Below, piece after piece: positions 10,961 to 22,600 of a stretch of 64,000 bases of DNA (position 1 is its first letter; each line of letters opens with the position of its first letter). Source of the DNA: Mesostigma viride (lineage: Eukaryota > Streptophyta > Mesostigmatophyceae > Mesostigmatales > Mesostigmataceae); assembly GCA_009746045.1 (NCBI GenBank), contig RPFO01000231.1:415388-479387 (forward strand), written 5' to 3'. The translations under genes and the position numbers were made by a program. The notes under the pieces are model-generated. The model worked only from the letters and a program-made list of their open reading frames with translations. It was not told the origin of the DNA and made no database searches.

Positions 10961-11595
10961 CTTTTTCTGGGAAGATTAACACTATTCATCGTGTGTCGCA
11001 GAAGCGGGTACTGTGCCTTAGCTGAGCTATACAGTTTAGCAAGGGCATCGGAGTAGTTCCTTTCGCCCGGCACATGCTGAATAGGCTATCACTGGGTCAG
11101 TATTCGCACTAGTTGAGTTGCGTTGAACCATGAATGGCCCCGCGCCACGGGTTTTCAGCCTTGGTAGGTTTTCCCCGGGAGTGATTATCTATTGTATAAT
11201 AATGTTCAGTGGGCATTACCCTCTGAGACTATGTCGGTGTTGTAGTTGCTATTCATGATGGCATGGCCCGCGCGGCCGTTAATGACTGATAAGAGTACGC
11301 TGGCCATCTTTGCCACATGAAAAAGAAAAGTGCTGGAGTTGTAAAGCATAATTACAAATGATGCTGGGCAGGGCTCGGAACAATTGTGGCAACCATTCAA
11401 TGTGCCCAGCGACATGAGTCGCACCGGATTCATTGTCCGCATCTAGGTAATCAACATCACGTGCGGCAAACAGATATATTGCATAACAGAAAACCGGGAT
11501 TGAATAATGCATACATTTATTTCAATGTGTGGTTCCGACAGTATTTTTCCGAGCCCTGCATGCCCAGCATCATTTGTAATGCTTTACAACTGGGA
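10960..11595. repeat. Dispersed repeat R, inverted and direct copies
   Basis: Bases 10960-11380 are the inverted counterpart of 8945-9250 with a ~50 bp insertion. They join directly to 11375-11590, a direct copy of 8745-8955. The junction is at GGGCTCGGAACAATTGTGGC. Confidence 0.8.
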
Positions 11596-11639
11596 CGGTC
11601 AGAGAGCCGTCGCCCTCGGTAGCACAGATCCGCTGAGTA

Positions 11640-11740
11640 CCGATAGTCTCGGGTTGGAGGCTCGAGCATGCACTATCGGGTAGCCTACCGGTAGTCTCGG
11701 GTTAGAGGCTCGAGCATGCCTTATCGGTTAGCGCCGCGCC
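11640..11740. repeat. Two tandem ~47-bp units
   Basis: GTCTCGGGTTGGAGGCTCGA and GTCTCGGGTTAGAGGCTCGA head two units that continue to TATCGG(G/T)TAGC. Confidence 0.75.
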
Positions 11741-11779
11741 GCTGAGCTACTCGCGGCCTGGCCAGCTGCAAGGGTTCAA

Positions 11780-13251
11780 TAGCAATCAGTGGCGGCTGCG
11801 GGCTCAGCCAGTCCCACAATCGGTTCCCCAAACAACAAAACTCCTGTCTCCATCGCCGGCAGTGCTACCCAGCGGTGAAGGGCATTCAACTCGAGGAGAA
11901 GCGACCACCGTCGCCAGCAGACGAGGCCCCGCACTGGAGGCGCGAGCAGGATCAGGAACAGGGGCCGGCGCAGCGGATCGACGCAGAGGCGGCGCCTGTC
12001 GGCCGGGACCGGCAGACCCGCCAGAGATGGGGCCTCGGACGGAGCCGGCATGTCCGAAGGGCGAAGGCCACCACATGTCCATCGAAGGCTCCGCAGGTGG
12101 ACGACCGCCGGGGTAGGACTGGTTACCGTCGAGGCTCCGGCAGTCAGGAACAGGTACACGCTGAGGCGGACCACCTTCCCACAGCGTCAGTAGGAAGACC
12201 GCTCGGGGTCACCGAAGAAACCCCGCGAAGGCGGAACAGGGGCCTGGTGGGTAGGCCCAGGCGCAGGAGCCGCCACAGCCAGCTCACCCGTAGCCGAAGG
12301 CTGGGCGCGCTGAGGCGCCGACGGGTCACGTGCCGGCGTGGCAGACGCACGCGGAGGCGCCGCAGCAGCAGTAGCAGCAGCAGCAGCAGGAGGAGGAGGA
12401 GGAGGATCGAGGAGGGGCGACAGCGGCCACAGGAGCATGGCCACAGGCACAGAGGAACCTATACGCCCGGAGGCGCCTGCGCAGCGGCAAAAGCCCCGAA
12501 GGCCGTAACTAGCGACTGGATCTGTGCCTGCATGGCGGACACAGTGGCGGCAAGGCTAGCCGCTGTCTGATCTACCGCCGGAGTGGTAGGAGAAGGTCCG
12601 GTCGACACTACGCCTAGCAGACGCTGGTGACGAGGGGACCGGGGAGGGTGCCGACCGACCCCGCTCAGACCCCAAGGAGGCTGAAACGGAGGCAGGGTCC
12701 TCCGGGGTGTACATAATGCACATCCACCGGCACGCCCTGAGGAGACTGATCGGCCGAAGGAAGAACCTGAGCCGACTGGGCCGCTATCTCCATAAACTCG
12801 ACGGCCCTGAGGAGATCACAAGGGTCATCATCTAGCTCCGAACCCCCCTAGCTCGGCCGGAAGCCAGTGAAAAATATCCCAGAGGCGCGCGCGCTCATCA
12901 GGAGTGGAGAGGTATAGGAGAAAATGCGCGGCCGGGCCCTGCAGCACGGCCTGTATCTGTGCAAGCACAGGACAGCGGGAGCCATACCGCACCAGGACAC
13001 CATGGCCAGCGTCATCAAAGCTATGTACGGCTAGATGTTGGCCCAAAGGGTCCGAGGCGTACCAGGCCAACGCCAAACAGCGCTGTCCGGACTAGGGCCG
13101 CCCGGTCGGCCGGCAGGGCCGAATGTACGCGGCCACCCGGGAAACAACTCCGCGAGACCCAACGGCCGGGAAGCACCTCGTGGAATAACTGAGGATCTGG
13201 AGTCAGATCGAGGAGCGGCCAGGGGCTCCTCATGAGGGGTAGGCGTCGCCA
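11780..13251 (-). pseudogene. Retroelement gag-like region, decayed
   Basis: Reading the - strand from an ATG at 13251 (MATPTPHEEPLAAPRSDSR), frames must be switched to follow LALAWYASDPLGQHLAVHSF and AHFLLYLSTPDERARLWDIF, then DDDPCDLLRAVEFMEI and a Pro/Ala-rich stretch near 12380. Size, low-complexity tail and position next to the gypsy integrase suggest a gag remnant, but no zinc knuckle is seen. It begins only ~100 bp after the chromodomain, so no full LTR separates the two. It may be a different element or a rearranged copy. Confidence 0.4.
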
Positions 13252-13329
13252 TGAAGGCTGCGGGGGCCGGGGGGGAGGGGGACAACCAACTGACCCGCGG
13301 ACAGAAGAAATAACATAAGGCAAGGAGGA

Positions 13330-14236
13330 CAAGCAACTAGAAATTATGCAGGTTTTTATACTCCTGCAGGAGGCGACTATATACATCCACCCATGCAGCT
13401 CTGACTCAGCATACCATACTCTATCTACCTCACCTCTAGAATACATCCATTTACATAGCCTTAAACTGGCGCTGCACACCGCGGCCACGTTTTACATCCC
13501 TGTGCCGGGCCACAATGCACTCTACCTCATCCTCTACCTCGCCAGTATCAGGATTATGTTCCAAAGGGGCCGGCAGGAGCTAGCTAGTTGTCTACCGGCA
13601 AACGTGCTCTGATGATAGAGCTTAAGCTGACTCCTATTATGGAAAGAACGAGAGTGTGTCTGCCAGGAGGAGGGAATATCTATTTCATATAAGAAGTTTC
13701 CTACTCTAGAAAGCACATGCACGGAAGGGACCGAGGAAGGCAGGCCTAAGCTTAACCTTCAACTCGAACTTGTGAGCAAATTGGCCAACACGGGGGCCTT
13801 CTACCAACACAAGGTCTCCTATACTTCTATCTCAGGGGCTCTTCTATCTAAAGAGGCACGCAACCTATAGAGAGATACTTGGCTTGCGTATTATGATGAT
13901 AACCAGCAATGTTATTATCGTGCGCATTCTTCATCTTATCTATAACAGTTCACGAACGCCATCCATGCACGGTATCACGAGACACATCATCCTTGTCCCG
14001 AAGGGGACTATATAGCCAAGAGAGAGGACGTAGGGGTAAGAGGTTGTCTACCAGCCAGTATCTAAGAAGAAGGGGGTATAGCCGTGGGCCGCCTGAGGAC
14101 AGTTGTTAAGGTGCATGAGAACTCCACAAGACACAAATAGTCCTCCCACCAGTCACTACCAGAACCGTCCACGTAACTATGCCTAAGGGCTTCTTCTACT
14201 ACCCTATTTAATCTTTCTACCAGGTGAGAGGAAGAG
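13330..14236 (-). pseudogene. Ty3/gypsy integrase C-terminus and chromodomain
   Basis: On the - strand, LVERLNRVVEEALRH is the end of the integrase core. It is followed by DWWEDYLCLVEF, then HGYTPFFLDTG, then GDLVLVEGPRV, then NFLYEIDIPSSWQTHSRSFH ending at QLKLYHQS, the usual order of a Ty3/gypsy integrase tail. Next come NPDTGEVEDEVECIVARHRD and GRGVQRQFKAM, a chromodomain-like segment, so the element is of chromovirus type. Stops and frame shifts interrupt it. The upstream half lies at 24.45-25.55 kb, beyond the inserted CACTA element. Confidence 0.8.
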
Positions 14237-14254
14237 GACACTAGGAGCTCAGCT

Positions 14255-14560
14255 GAGAATTGATTGAGAATTTTTGAGAATTGCTGAGAATTGGCTGAGA
14301 ATATCTGAGAATATCTGAGAATATCTGAGAATATCTGAGAATTTCTGAGAATTTCTGAGAATTTCTGAGAATATGCTGAGAATATGATGAGAATATCTGA
14401 GAATATCTGAGAATTGGCTGAGAATAGCTGAGAATTTCTGAGAATTTCTGAGAATAAGGGGTATGAATAGTGCACAGGCTGAGAATATTGAGAAAACTGA
14501 GAATATTGAGAAAACTGAGAATATTGAGAAAACTGAGAATAACAAGCGACTGAGAATACG
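14255..14560. repeat. CACTA left subterminal repeats
   Basis: About 30 tandem and near-tandem copies of a 10-11 bp motif TGAGAATATC / TGAGAATTTC, then (TGAGAATATTGAGAAAAC) units near 14490-14540. They are likely transposase-binding repeats, as known for CACTA elements. They appear inverted at the other end. Confidence 0.85.
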
Positions 14561-14579
14561 GAGAAAATGCAAACCATAG

Positions 14580-16070
14580 ACCTTATGCTAGCAGCGGCAA
14601 TCTGCCAGCATAAGAATCCAGCATTGTTGCAAACAATGCTAGGAGGACAAATTCTTTTATTATCAAAATAGTATGCCATATTGATGATGACAAATATTCA
14701 CTGCATTTGCTGACCACCCCGCATTTGCTAGCTGGGCCCATGTATGTAATGGCGCCTCCCATTTCCCATCGGACCATGCTGAATTTCTCATCCAATGAAT
14801 CTGCTACGTTGGAAACATGGCTGTGTTTTTTGGCATTCTACACGAGCCAATCGACCCTGGCATGCAGCGCCCCGGCAACCCATGGCAGTTATCCGAAATG
14901 CGACTACGAGTCCTTGCTCCAGGTGCGTTGGCGCTTCGCCGGTGTGCCGCTTTTCTGCTCCACAAACATATACGAAAATCCGGGAAATACAAGGGATGAA
15001 AATCATACAGTTCATACATTAGAAAGCAAGCAGTAGCAGCAGCAGCCGTAACTTTAAAAATCAAGAGATGTTCCAATGATACGTTATGGATGGGTGACAT
15101 GGCTGTGAACAGCCTACGCAAAAATTCATGATATGCATGCATAATACACGACATGGGCAAACATATCTTGAGCTCCTTACTCGTCAATGATTCCCACTTT
15201 GTTGGCGTTCAGAGCTTCTGCACCACAAAAACATCACATCCAGAAGGCTAGCATGAAGAAACGAGGAGCTAACCTATGTACCTGTGCACAAAACCCCTAC
15301 CTTGCTTCCTTGACAATTCCTTGCCTACATAAATGTGGTGGGGTGGCATGCATAAATGGATGTGGTGGGGTGCCCCAATGAAAAATAATACCCATTCACT
15401 TCCCCACTGAAAAGTAAGGAACAATAACCTTACCTGCCTGCCCCCGGCCATATCAATCAAAGAATTAAATGAAAGATGCCTGCCGCCCCTAAAAAAAAAA
15501 AAAAAGATGCCTGCCCACGACACCCAAAAAAAATTTACCCCCTGCAACCGCTCCCTTTGTATGATTGATGGAATAAATGATTAATGCCTCTGCATGCCCT
15601 CATTGGAACAGGTATAGCAGATGTCACAAAGAATGCAACAACAAATTTCCCTTGCACACACATTCTTATGTAAACTAAAAAACAACACGAGTACTGTAAC
15701 CGAAACCAAAATACCTTGAGTGGTGAGGACACCCCGGAATTAAGAGCCCACACTGGCATCATCACTGTCTGAGTCATCACCAGCATGGCGCCCCATGGCT
15801 CTCTCTTGGCGCGTCCAGTCAACCTGCAAAGAAATGGAAACAAGATATCGGAAAACCATTTGATGATGGCGCTGAATACACAACTCTCACACAACATACT
15901 AGCACATTCATAAATTCATTTCATGCAGATCAACGACGATAAAAAAACAAAAAAACTCTGACAACCGCAACTCTGTGAGCACCTACCGATGTTGCTGTCA
16001 TCGTGTGACTTGACATCGAGGCATCAACATTCCTTTGCCGCTGAACAAGGGCCTTTTGCCTCATTAACAA
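14580..16070. other. CACTA interior without a recognised gene
   Basis: Several short frames on both strands, none with a recognisable domain. The region may hold downstream exons or the 3' untranslated part of the - strand gene. Confidence 0.4.
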
Positions 16071-16261
16071 CGCCTAGTACAGCCTTGCCAATTCCACCTC
16101 CGTTTCCGTCAGGGCTGGCGGCTCTGGTGGTTCAGCATCACAGAAAGCAGGCTGCCGCATTGCAGGAAGTGGCGATGTGAAGTTGCACGGCAGCGCCCCC
16201 CCCCCCCGAGGCAACGGCCCCATCGCCACCCTGGTCCTCAGAAAACCCCATCCTCTCCGCT

Positions 16262-16665
16262 GTGGCCTTGGCCTTGCAGGCCTCCGCCTCCGCTTTGGCC
16301 TTGGCCTCCGCCTCCGCTTTGGCGTTGGCCTCCGCCTCCGCCTCCGCTTTGGCCTTGGCCTCCGCCTCCGCCTCCGCTTCGGCCTTGGCCTACGCCTCCG
16401 CCTCCGCTTTGGCCTTGGCCTCCGCCTCCGCTTTGGCCTTGGCCTCCGCCTCCACTTTGGCCTTGGCCTCCGCCTGCGCTTTGGCCTTGGCCTCCGCCTG
16501 CGCTTTGGCCTTGGCCTCCGCCTGCGCTTTGGCCTTGGCCTCCGCCTGCGCTTTGGCCTTGGCCTCCGCCTGAGCTTTGGCCTTGGCCTCCGCCTGAGCT
16601 TTGGCCTTGGCCTCCGGCTCCGCTTTGGCCTTGGCCTCCGGCTCCGCTTTGGCCTTGGCTTGACC
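16262..16665 (-). repeat. 18/24-bp coding-type minisatellite (CCTCCGCTTTGGCCTTGG)
   Basis: About 20 units of GCCTCCGC(C/T)T..GCTTTGGCCTTG. All six frames stay open because the unit lacks stops. On the - strand the three readings give AKAKAEAE, (RPRPKRRR)n or GQGQSGGG types. Whichever frame is used would form a repetitive, highly charged tail at the 3' end of the second CACTA gene. Confidence 0.8.
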
Positions 16666-16774
16666 TCTGCTCCCCCCTCCGTCTCAGCCTCCCTCCCGTC
16701 CTCCGCCTCCTCCCCCTCACTGTCCCCACCCTCCTCCTCGTCTGCCATCCTCTTCTTCTTCTTTTCTTGCTTCT

Positions 16775-18463
16775 TTATAGCTGACGCTCTTCCTCTGCCT
16801 TGACCTGGCACTTGGCGTACCACTGGCGGCGCTTGACTTTGCCGTAGTTGACGAGGTCATCCTGGACAACATTGTCCAGGACCACCCAGGCATGCAGCTC
16901 CTTGCTATCTCCACCCTGCGGCAAACTGTCCAGGGGAGCATTGTAGACAGCTGTCTGCCCGGAATAATCCACAAACTTGATTTCCCACGGACTTTTTCTT
17001 TTCCGTGGATTGTGCGCTTGTATCTTGCCGATCTCCCAAATGATCGAGCTTGGCTTGTCCGGCAGAACCAGAAGGTAGCGCTGGGCCACAAAAAGGCCAA
17101 CCTCTGGTTGTGCCGGTGGATCCCGCACCATGGCCTTGGTAGAAAGCGCACCAAGAAAATGTTGCAGGCCCAGGTCAAGAGGGGGGGAGCCTTCTGCCTG
17201 CTTGGCTGCCTTCTTGCCCCTTTTCTGGGCCGCCAGGTTGCCTGCCTTGTCGCCCGCCACCTCGCCCGCCACCTCACTCGCCTTGCCGTCTGCCTTCTTT
17301 CCCCCCGTCCCGGCCACCTTCTTTTCCGCCATCTCCCCCGCTGTCTCGCCCATCTTCTTTCGCACCTTGTCACCCTCACCCCCCTCCTTGCGGGCAGAAT
17401 TTTCCACCTTCTTCACGGCCGGTACAAAAGCAGCCTTGGCAGATGGACCATCTTGGACTGCAATGAGGCACTCCTTCGCTTTGCTAGCAGCAAAGGCTGC
17501 TGGCGGGAGTGGTGGCGTGATGAAAATAGTGGGCCCCGCGGCTGATTTCTGCATCAACGGCTGAGCTGGGGGCCCTGCGGTGGCCGCTGCAGCCCTCCGC
17601 ATTTTCGCCTCCGCCAGCTCGCGCTCGAGCCTTTCGATGTGGTCGTCCTGCGTCGTTTGGATGTCCATCGGCTTGATATCTCGTCGGTCTGCACAAGAGA
17701 GCATTGTTACGAAATGAAGGGGAGTTAATTAATGCTTCAGCGAGTACACTGAGGGGCCGGGTACACTGACGCATTGGTACGTAGTTTCATTAAATAATTA
17801 TGACACTGGCGGCGCTGGCCACCTGCAAACGATAAATAAAACAAAAGATTTTCGAATAGCTAAATTTACCTTGGCGGCATTCTCGAAAGCGACGATGTTC
17901 GTCAGGGAACTCAGAGGCTGCCGGCTGCTGCCGGTGGGCGAGTCGGCATTGACTGTGCTGACGCGCTCTTTCGCTTGCTTTTTCCTCATCTTCCGTGGGG
18001 GCCGACCCGCGGCCTCATTGTCGCCATCGTCACTAGGACTCTTCAAATCCTTGTCCTTGTGGTTTGAGAGGTATCGGGACCACTGCGTCTCAATGTACTG
18101 GGCGGCTGTCTCCTGTTTTGGTTCGAGGGGCGGTTGTTTCCGATTTCCTGTCTTGAACTTTTCTAGACTGACTGCATAAGTAGCCTGAAACTCTTGCTCT
18201 GCCAGCGCCGCAGCCCAAGGACAAATTACGAGCAAATGGGCAACGCAGGCCTGGAAATGCTCCTCGTCCTGGTATTTTCTAGCAATCCCCGGCGCGAGAT
18301 AACGCTCGCTCAGGACGGCGATCTGCTTGCGCAGCGTTGACTGATATTGTTGGGGACTGAGGCAAAGTATGGGCTGCCCCTCCTCCCAGAACTTGTTGTG
18401 CAAGAATCGCTTCTTCAACTCGTCGGAAGCTACCTGGACAGGCTGCGGATGATGTTTGCCCAT
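16775..18463 (-). CDS. Second CACTA gene (unknown accessory protein)
   Basis: Exon 1 (18463-17870) encodes 198 residues from MGKHHPQPVQVASDELKKR to SSLTNIVAFENAAK and ends at the donor AAG/GTAAAT. It has a basic nuclear-localisation-like patch PPRKMRKKQAK. Exon 2 (acceptor TTGTGCAG at 17689; stop at 16775) reads DDHIERLERELAEAKMRRAA (coiled coil), a K/E/G-rich linker with GEMAEKKVAGTGGKKADGK, then SSIIWEIGKIQAHNP and WEIKFVDYSGQTAVYNAPL, ending in an acidic/basic tail. The direct exon junction is off by one base, so the real junction may differ or there may be an indel. The gene diverges from the transposase gene, as the DNA-binding tnpA-like gene does in many CACTA elements; that role is inferred from position only. 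Confidence 0.6.
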
Positions 18464-18479
18464 CCTGGAATCACCATCT

Positions 18480-19670
18480 CACGAGCACAGCATCAGAATC
18501 ACCATCTCACAATCAAATCTCCTGTGAATTTCAGAGCTTCCTGTTAACTTCCGGTGGAGGAGCAAGACGCGATGGAGGTTTTCAAACACCGCGCCTTTCC
18601 AAGTTCTTGTCCGTTTGCAGTTGCCTTGGCTGTTGGCAGTTGGCGCGGCCACTGCCAACAGCAGGCGCAACGTGCAAGGAATCTTGCACTGCGAAAATCG
18701 GACGGCCAAAAAAAGCTCACCGCGCCGGAAATTAGAAATTGCGCCAAAAGTGGTCCCTGGGCACATGCAGCGGCTGACGCAATTGCCTGGAGGGAATCGG
18801 ATTCGGAGCCTTTGGTACCTTTGCAACCGTCAGTCACTCATGCAAGGTCACTATCTTACAGCGCGTGCTATCCAACGTTTACTTATTCCCACGCCTGTTT
18901 CGTAACTGTGAAGAAATCATTATGATTGGAAAAAACTAAGAATATCGTGACTGACATCTCACGTCTCTCCTTAGTTGGTCCAAGTTTGTTTCAGCACACC
19001 GGAATGACTAATTAGTCTAAATCAGCTGCTATCTACAGTGCTGTAAGCGGAACCACCCACACTAATTTATCTAAATTCGTGCAGTACGGAAGCGCTTCTT
19101 TGCTATCGACCAAAACTCTATTGCGCGACGCAAAAAAAAGCTGGACGTTCAGAGATTGATCTTTTTGGATCCTAGTCGTTGTATTTTGCCGGCAGGAATC
19201 TCATTCCATTCACCAGAGTGAAACACATCGCGGCGGTGCCAGGCTCGCCACATACAGTATGCGGCTGCCTTGTTTTAAAACAAATTTTATTGTTAAAAAA
19301 AATCGGATCTCTTACCTTAGCAACGGCCACACGACACTGCGCCGTTTGGACCTTCGCACGCGGTTTGGACCTTCTCACGCAACCGGGACAACAACCACAC
19401 GGTGTATCTACCTTACAATTTGGGAGACCTGCGCTAAGGACAGCCATAGCGACAGTGCTGGAGGGCCTGCATCGTCTGGAGTCGAGACGATGCAGGCCCT
19501 GATCCGGTCCACAGTTTTATAGTGGATCTTTCCAATGATGATTGACCATCTTCCTTCTGGAATGTAGGTAGGTCGGGCAGCCATCATGACGTAGGATGGG
19601 AGGGCCTGCATCATCTTGACTTGATGCAGGCCCTCTGACACGGTTCCAGCCTTGTTGTTTTATCGGTTCC
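18480..19670. promoter_or_regulatory. Divergent intergenic region of the CACTA genes
   Basis: About 1.2 kb separates the starts of the - strand gene (18463) and the + strand transposase (19673). It presumably holds both promoters. Three related palindrome-like blocks built on GGGCCTGCATC and GATGCAGGCCC occur at about 19464-19500 and 19600-19634 and can form hairpins of ~13-15 bp. Confidence 0.5.
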
Positions 19671-19672
19671 AG

Positions 19673-22600
19673 ATGGCGAGCATGATGCACGGGTCTGTCC
19701 ATGACTACATGATGGGTGGCATGCCTGCCGATGGCGGGCCTGAGCAGGAGGCCCGTGAGTTTGCCCGCAATTTCGAGGAAACTGTGCAAAGCATTCGTAC
19801 GGACACACGGCCCTCTATCCCGGGTCGTCTAAGATGGCCCTCTCGACGTCTTTGGAACTCCTGTCTCTGCTTGGCAAGAACAGCGCATCCGCCGTGTTTG
19901 CCGATGAGCTCTTTAAGTTTTTCTCCGACATACTACCACCGGGCAATTACCAGTTTCCAGAGTCGGTGGCCAAGGCAAAGTCTGTGATGAATAATTTAGG
20001 GCTGGGTTACCAAGTGTACGATGCGTGCCCATGCGACGAGTATCTGTATAAAGACAAGACTGTAAAGCAATGCCCCGTTTGCAAGCTGAACCGGTATGAG
20101 ACCTATGAAGACCGGAGTGGAGAGACGGTTGTGACCACCAGACCGCATCGGCAGGTTCGCAAGTTTTCCCTGAAGGACCGGATCAGGGGCCTTTTCAGAA
20201 TACCGGTGATGGCCAAAGCATTTAGGTACGCGGCGGAGAACCGAAGCAAGGAGCCTGACCACCCGCAGAAGAAGATCCACGGGATTAAAGGTCAGTTTGG
20301 CGCTGTCGTTTCCGCTTTTTTAATGTCCCTTTTTTAAAAAAAAATTCCCTTGAAAGCTTGTTCTTGTGCACCGCTGCTGTTGATCCTCAAGGTATGCTGA
20401 TTTGTGGCTCTGGCTCGTGCAGCAAGGTACCTGGACTAAGTTTTGCATGCATGTTTGCTTTTTCCCTTGGTTTGAACTGTTTTCTTGTGCCTCCCTGAGA
20501 CTGTGCAGATACAAGTGCCTGGCAGCGGCTTTTGCCGACCTGTTCCCCGAGCTTGCATCTGATCCAAGAAATCTGTTCATCGGATGCTGCTTCGATGGAG
20601 TGTGCCCGAGATACTGGTTAGACACCTATTCGTGCTGGCCGTGTATGGTTTGTTTTTTCAATCTGCCCGAGTGGGCGCACATAAATAAACATTTCTGCCC
20701 GATGGTCCTCCTGGTGGGGGCACACCGAGGGCGAGCCCCAAAAAAGATGCGCATCTTCTTGGACCTATTCGTAGACGAGCTAATAGAGCTTTTCAAAGGG
20801 TTTTATATATGTGATGTACTTGACGACGCCAAGGGGGAATTCCAAACTGCATTCATACGTGTGGTGCTGCTGATGACCATGCATTACTATCCCGCATTTT
20901 CAAAGCTGATCAACATGCCGGATGCAGGGTATGACGGGTGTTTAAAACATGGCCCAAACTAGTGGAAGGGGACGTATTTTTCAAACGGCAAGATTGTATT
21001 CCTGGGCAATGACCGCATGCTCCCTGACACTGACCCACGTCGTGTTACCACGCAGCCCGTCGACCCGGGTGACATGACTTATGCTGAATATCTGAACCAT
21101 GCATTGTGAGGACAACGAGCGCCTACCTGAGGCCTTTTCGCGGCTTCCGTACTGGCCAGCCCTGCCATGCCGGAATGCCATTGACGAGTTCCACCTGGCT
21201 TCGAATTTCTTCCTTCGCCTCGGGAATTGCACGAGTGGTAAGATATTTGGTTTTTGTCATTGTTAAACTGGATGGTATTTTTAGTCTTGGAAGTTTGCTG
21301 CACGCATGCCACCTTATGGCCAAAAGGAACTTACTAAACTTTTTTTATGTGTTTTTATGGTTGCGTATTTGGGTGCACATGCAGGTGAAGCTGCCACCAG
21401 GTCGGTACGGCATCGCCTCAAGGAGCTCAATCTGAGCCCTGACTTGTGGATGACCAAGGAGGAGACCACAACGGTCGCTGCTGATGGAACGGAGAAGACC
21501 ACAGTCAAGTACAAGGGCAGTCAGCCAGTTTTTCAGCTGTCCAAGAGCGAGAAGAACGAGATCTGTGGTGAGTTGTGCGGCTGAGCATGGTTATGATTTC
21601 ATAGTCCATGCTGCTTATAAAAGTTTATTTCAACAGAATGCTTATTCCAAGTGCTCGTTCATTAAAAGACTTTTCCATTTCAATGCATGTCCTTGTAGCT
21701 ACTTAATCCTTGTTTATTAAATGGATCAAAATATCTGAAACTAACTCTCATTTTTCCTGTTGTTAGCTGTTTATAGTTGGTTGCATGTTTAAGGGTTTTC
21801 CATTAAAAGATGTGGCTTAAATCTCACAGTTTGTGTTGCTATTTTATGTGGGCATGTTCTTTTATGCAGATCTTGAGAGGCACATCAACATGTCCTTGCC
21901 AGACTGCTTCACGGGAAACATCGTTGGGCTGCTGGCGCAGGGAAAGCCAGAGCACAAGGCGAAAACACATGACAAGATTGTTTATTTTTGCAAGTATTTG
22001 CCCGTGTTGCTGCGCGGTCGTTTGCATCCGCGCGCCCGGATGGCGTTCCTAGAAGCAAGTGCAGCCTGGGACTGTGCCTTTAGCGGTCGGGTATTAACGC
22101 AGGGGGAGTTGGATGAAGTTGGTAAAATGATGGTGCGGGCTGTGGTTGCAATGGAGCGGGTGATGCCCGCAAGTGAAATGTCGAGATCAATATTGCATGC
22201 TGCTACACATCTGGCAGCGCAGATATCAGAGCTAGGACTTGCTGATGGGAGGAACATGGCCTGGGGTGAGCGTGAGATGCAGGCCGTCACCGCGGGCCAT
22301 ATGTCAAATCTAAATGTCGAAAAATCAATCCAGCGATCCTTCAACGACATGGAGGAGCTGATGTACCTATCATATTTCATGCATGAGCAAACCGGGGTAA
22401 GTAATTTCTCACTGTATATGATTGTTTTGATTGTGTTTTTTTTTTTGTTCGGTTGAGTCGTTTGCAGTTTTGCTTGTTTTTTTCTTTTCATGCATCCTTT
22501 CTGATAGCATGTCTTCTTTTTCCCTCCATGTCTGGGTGCATCTGATGTCACATTGTGCAGATTAAGAGCAAGTACTACATTTGGGATGTTTTGACCACCG

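Noticed and set aside
11776-12570. Ala/Pro and Arg-rich ORFs on both strands as host genes
   Set aside because: Overlapping GC-rich frames with no domain; best explained as a decayed retroelement gag linker.
16177-16803. + strand Leu/Gly/Arg and Ala/Ser repeat ORFs
   Set aside because: Antisense shadows of the 18/24-bp minisatellite in the CACTA - strand gene.
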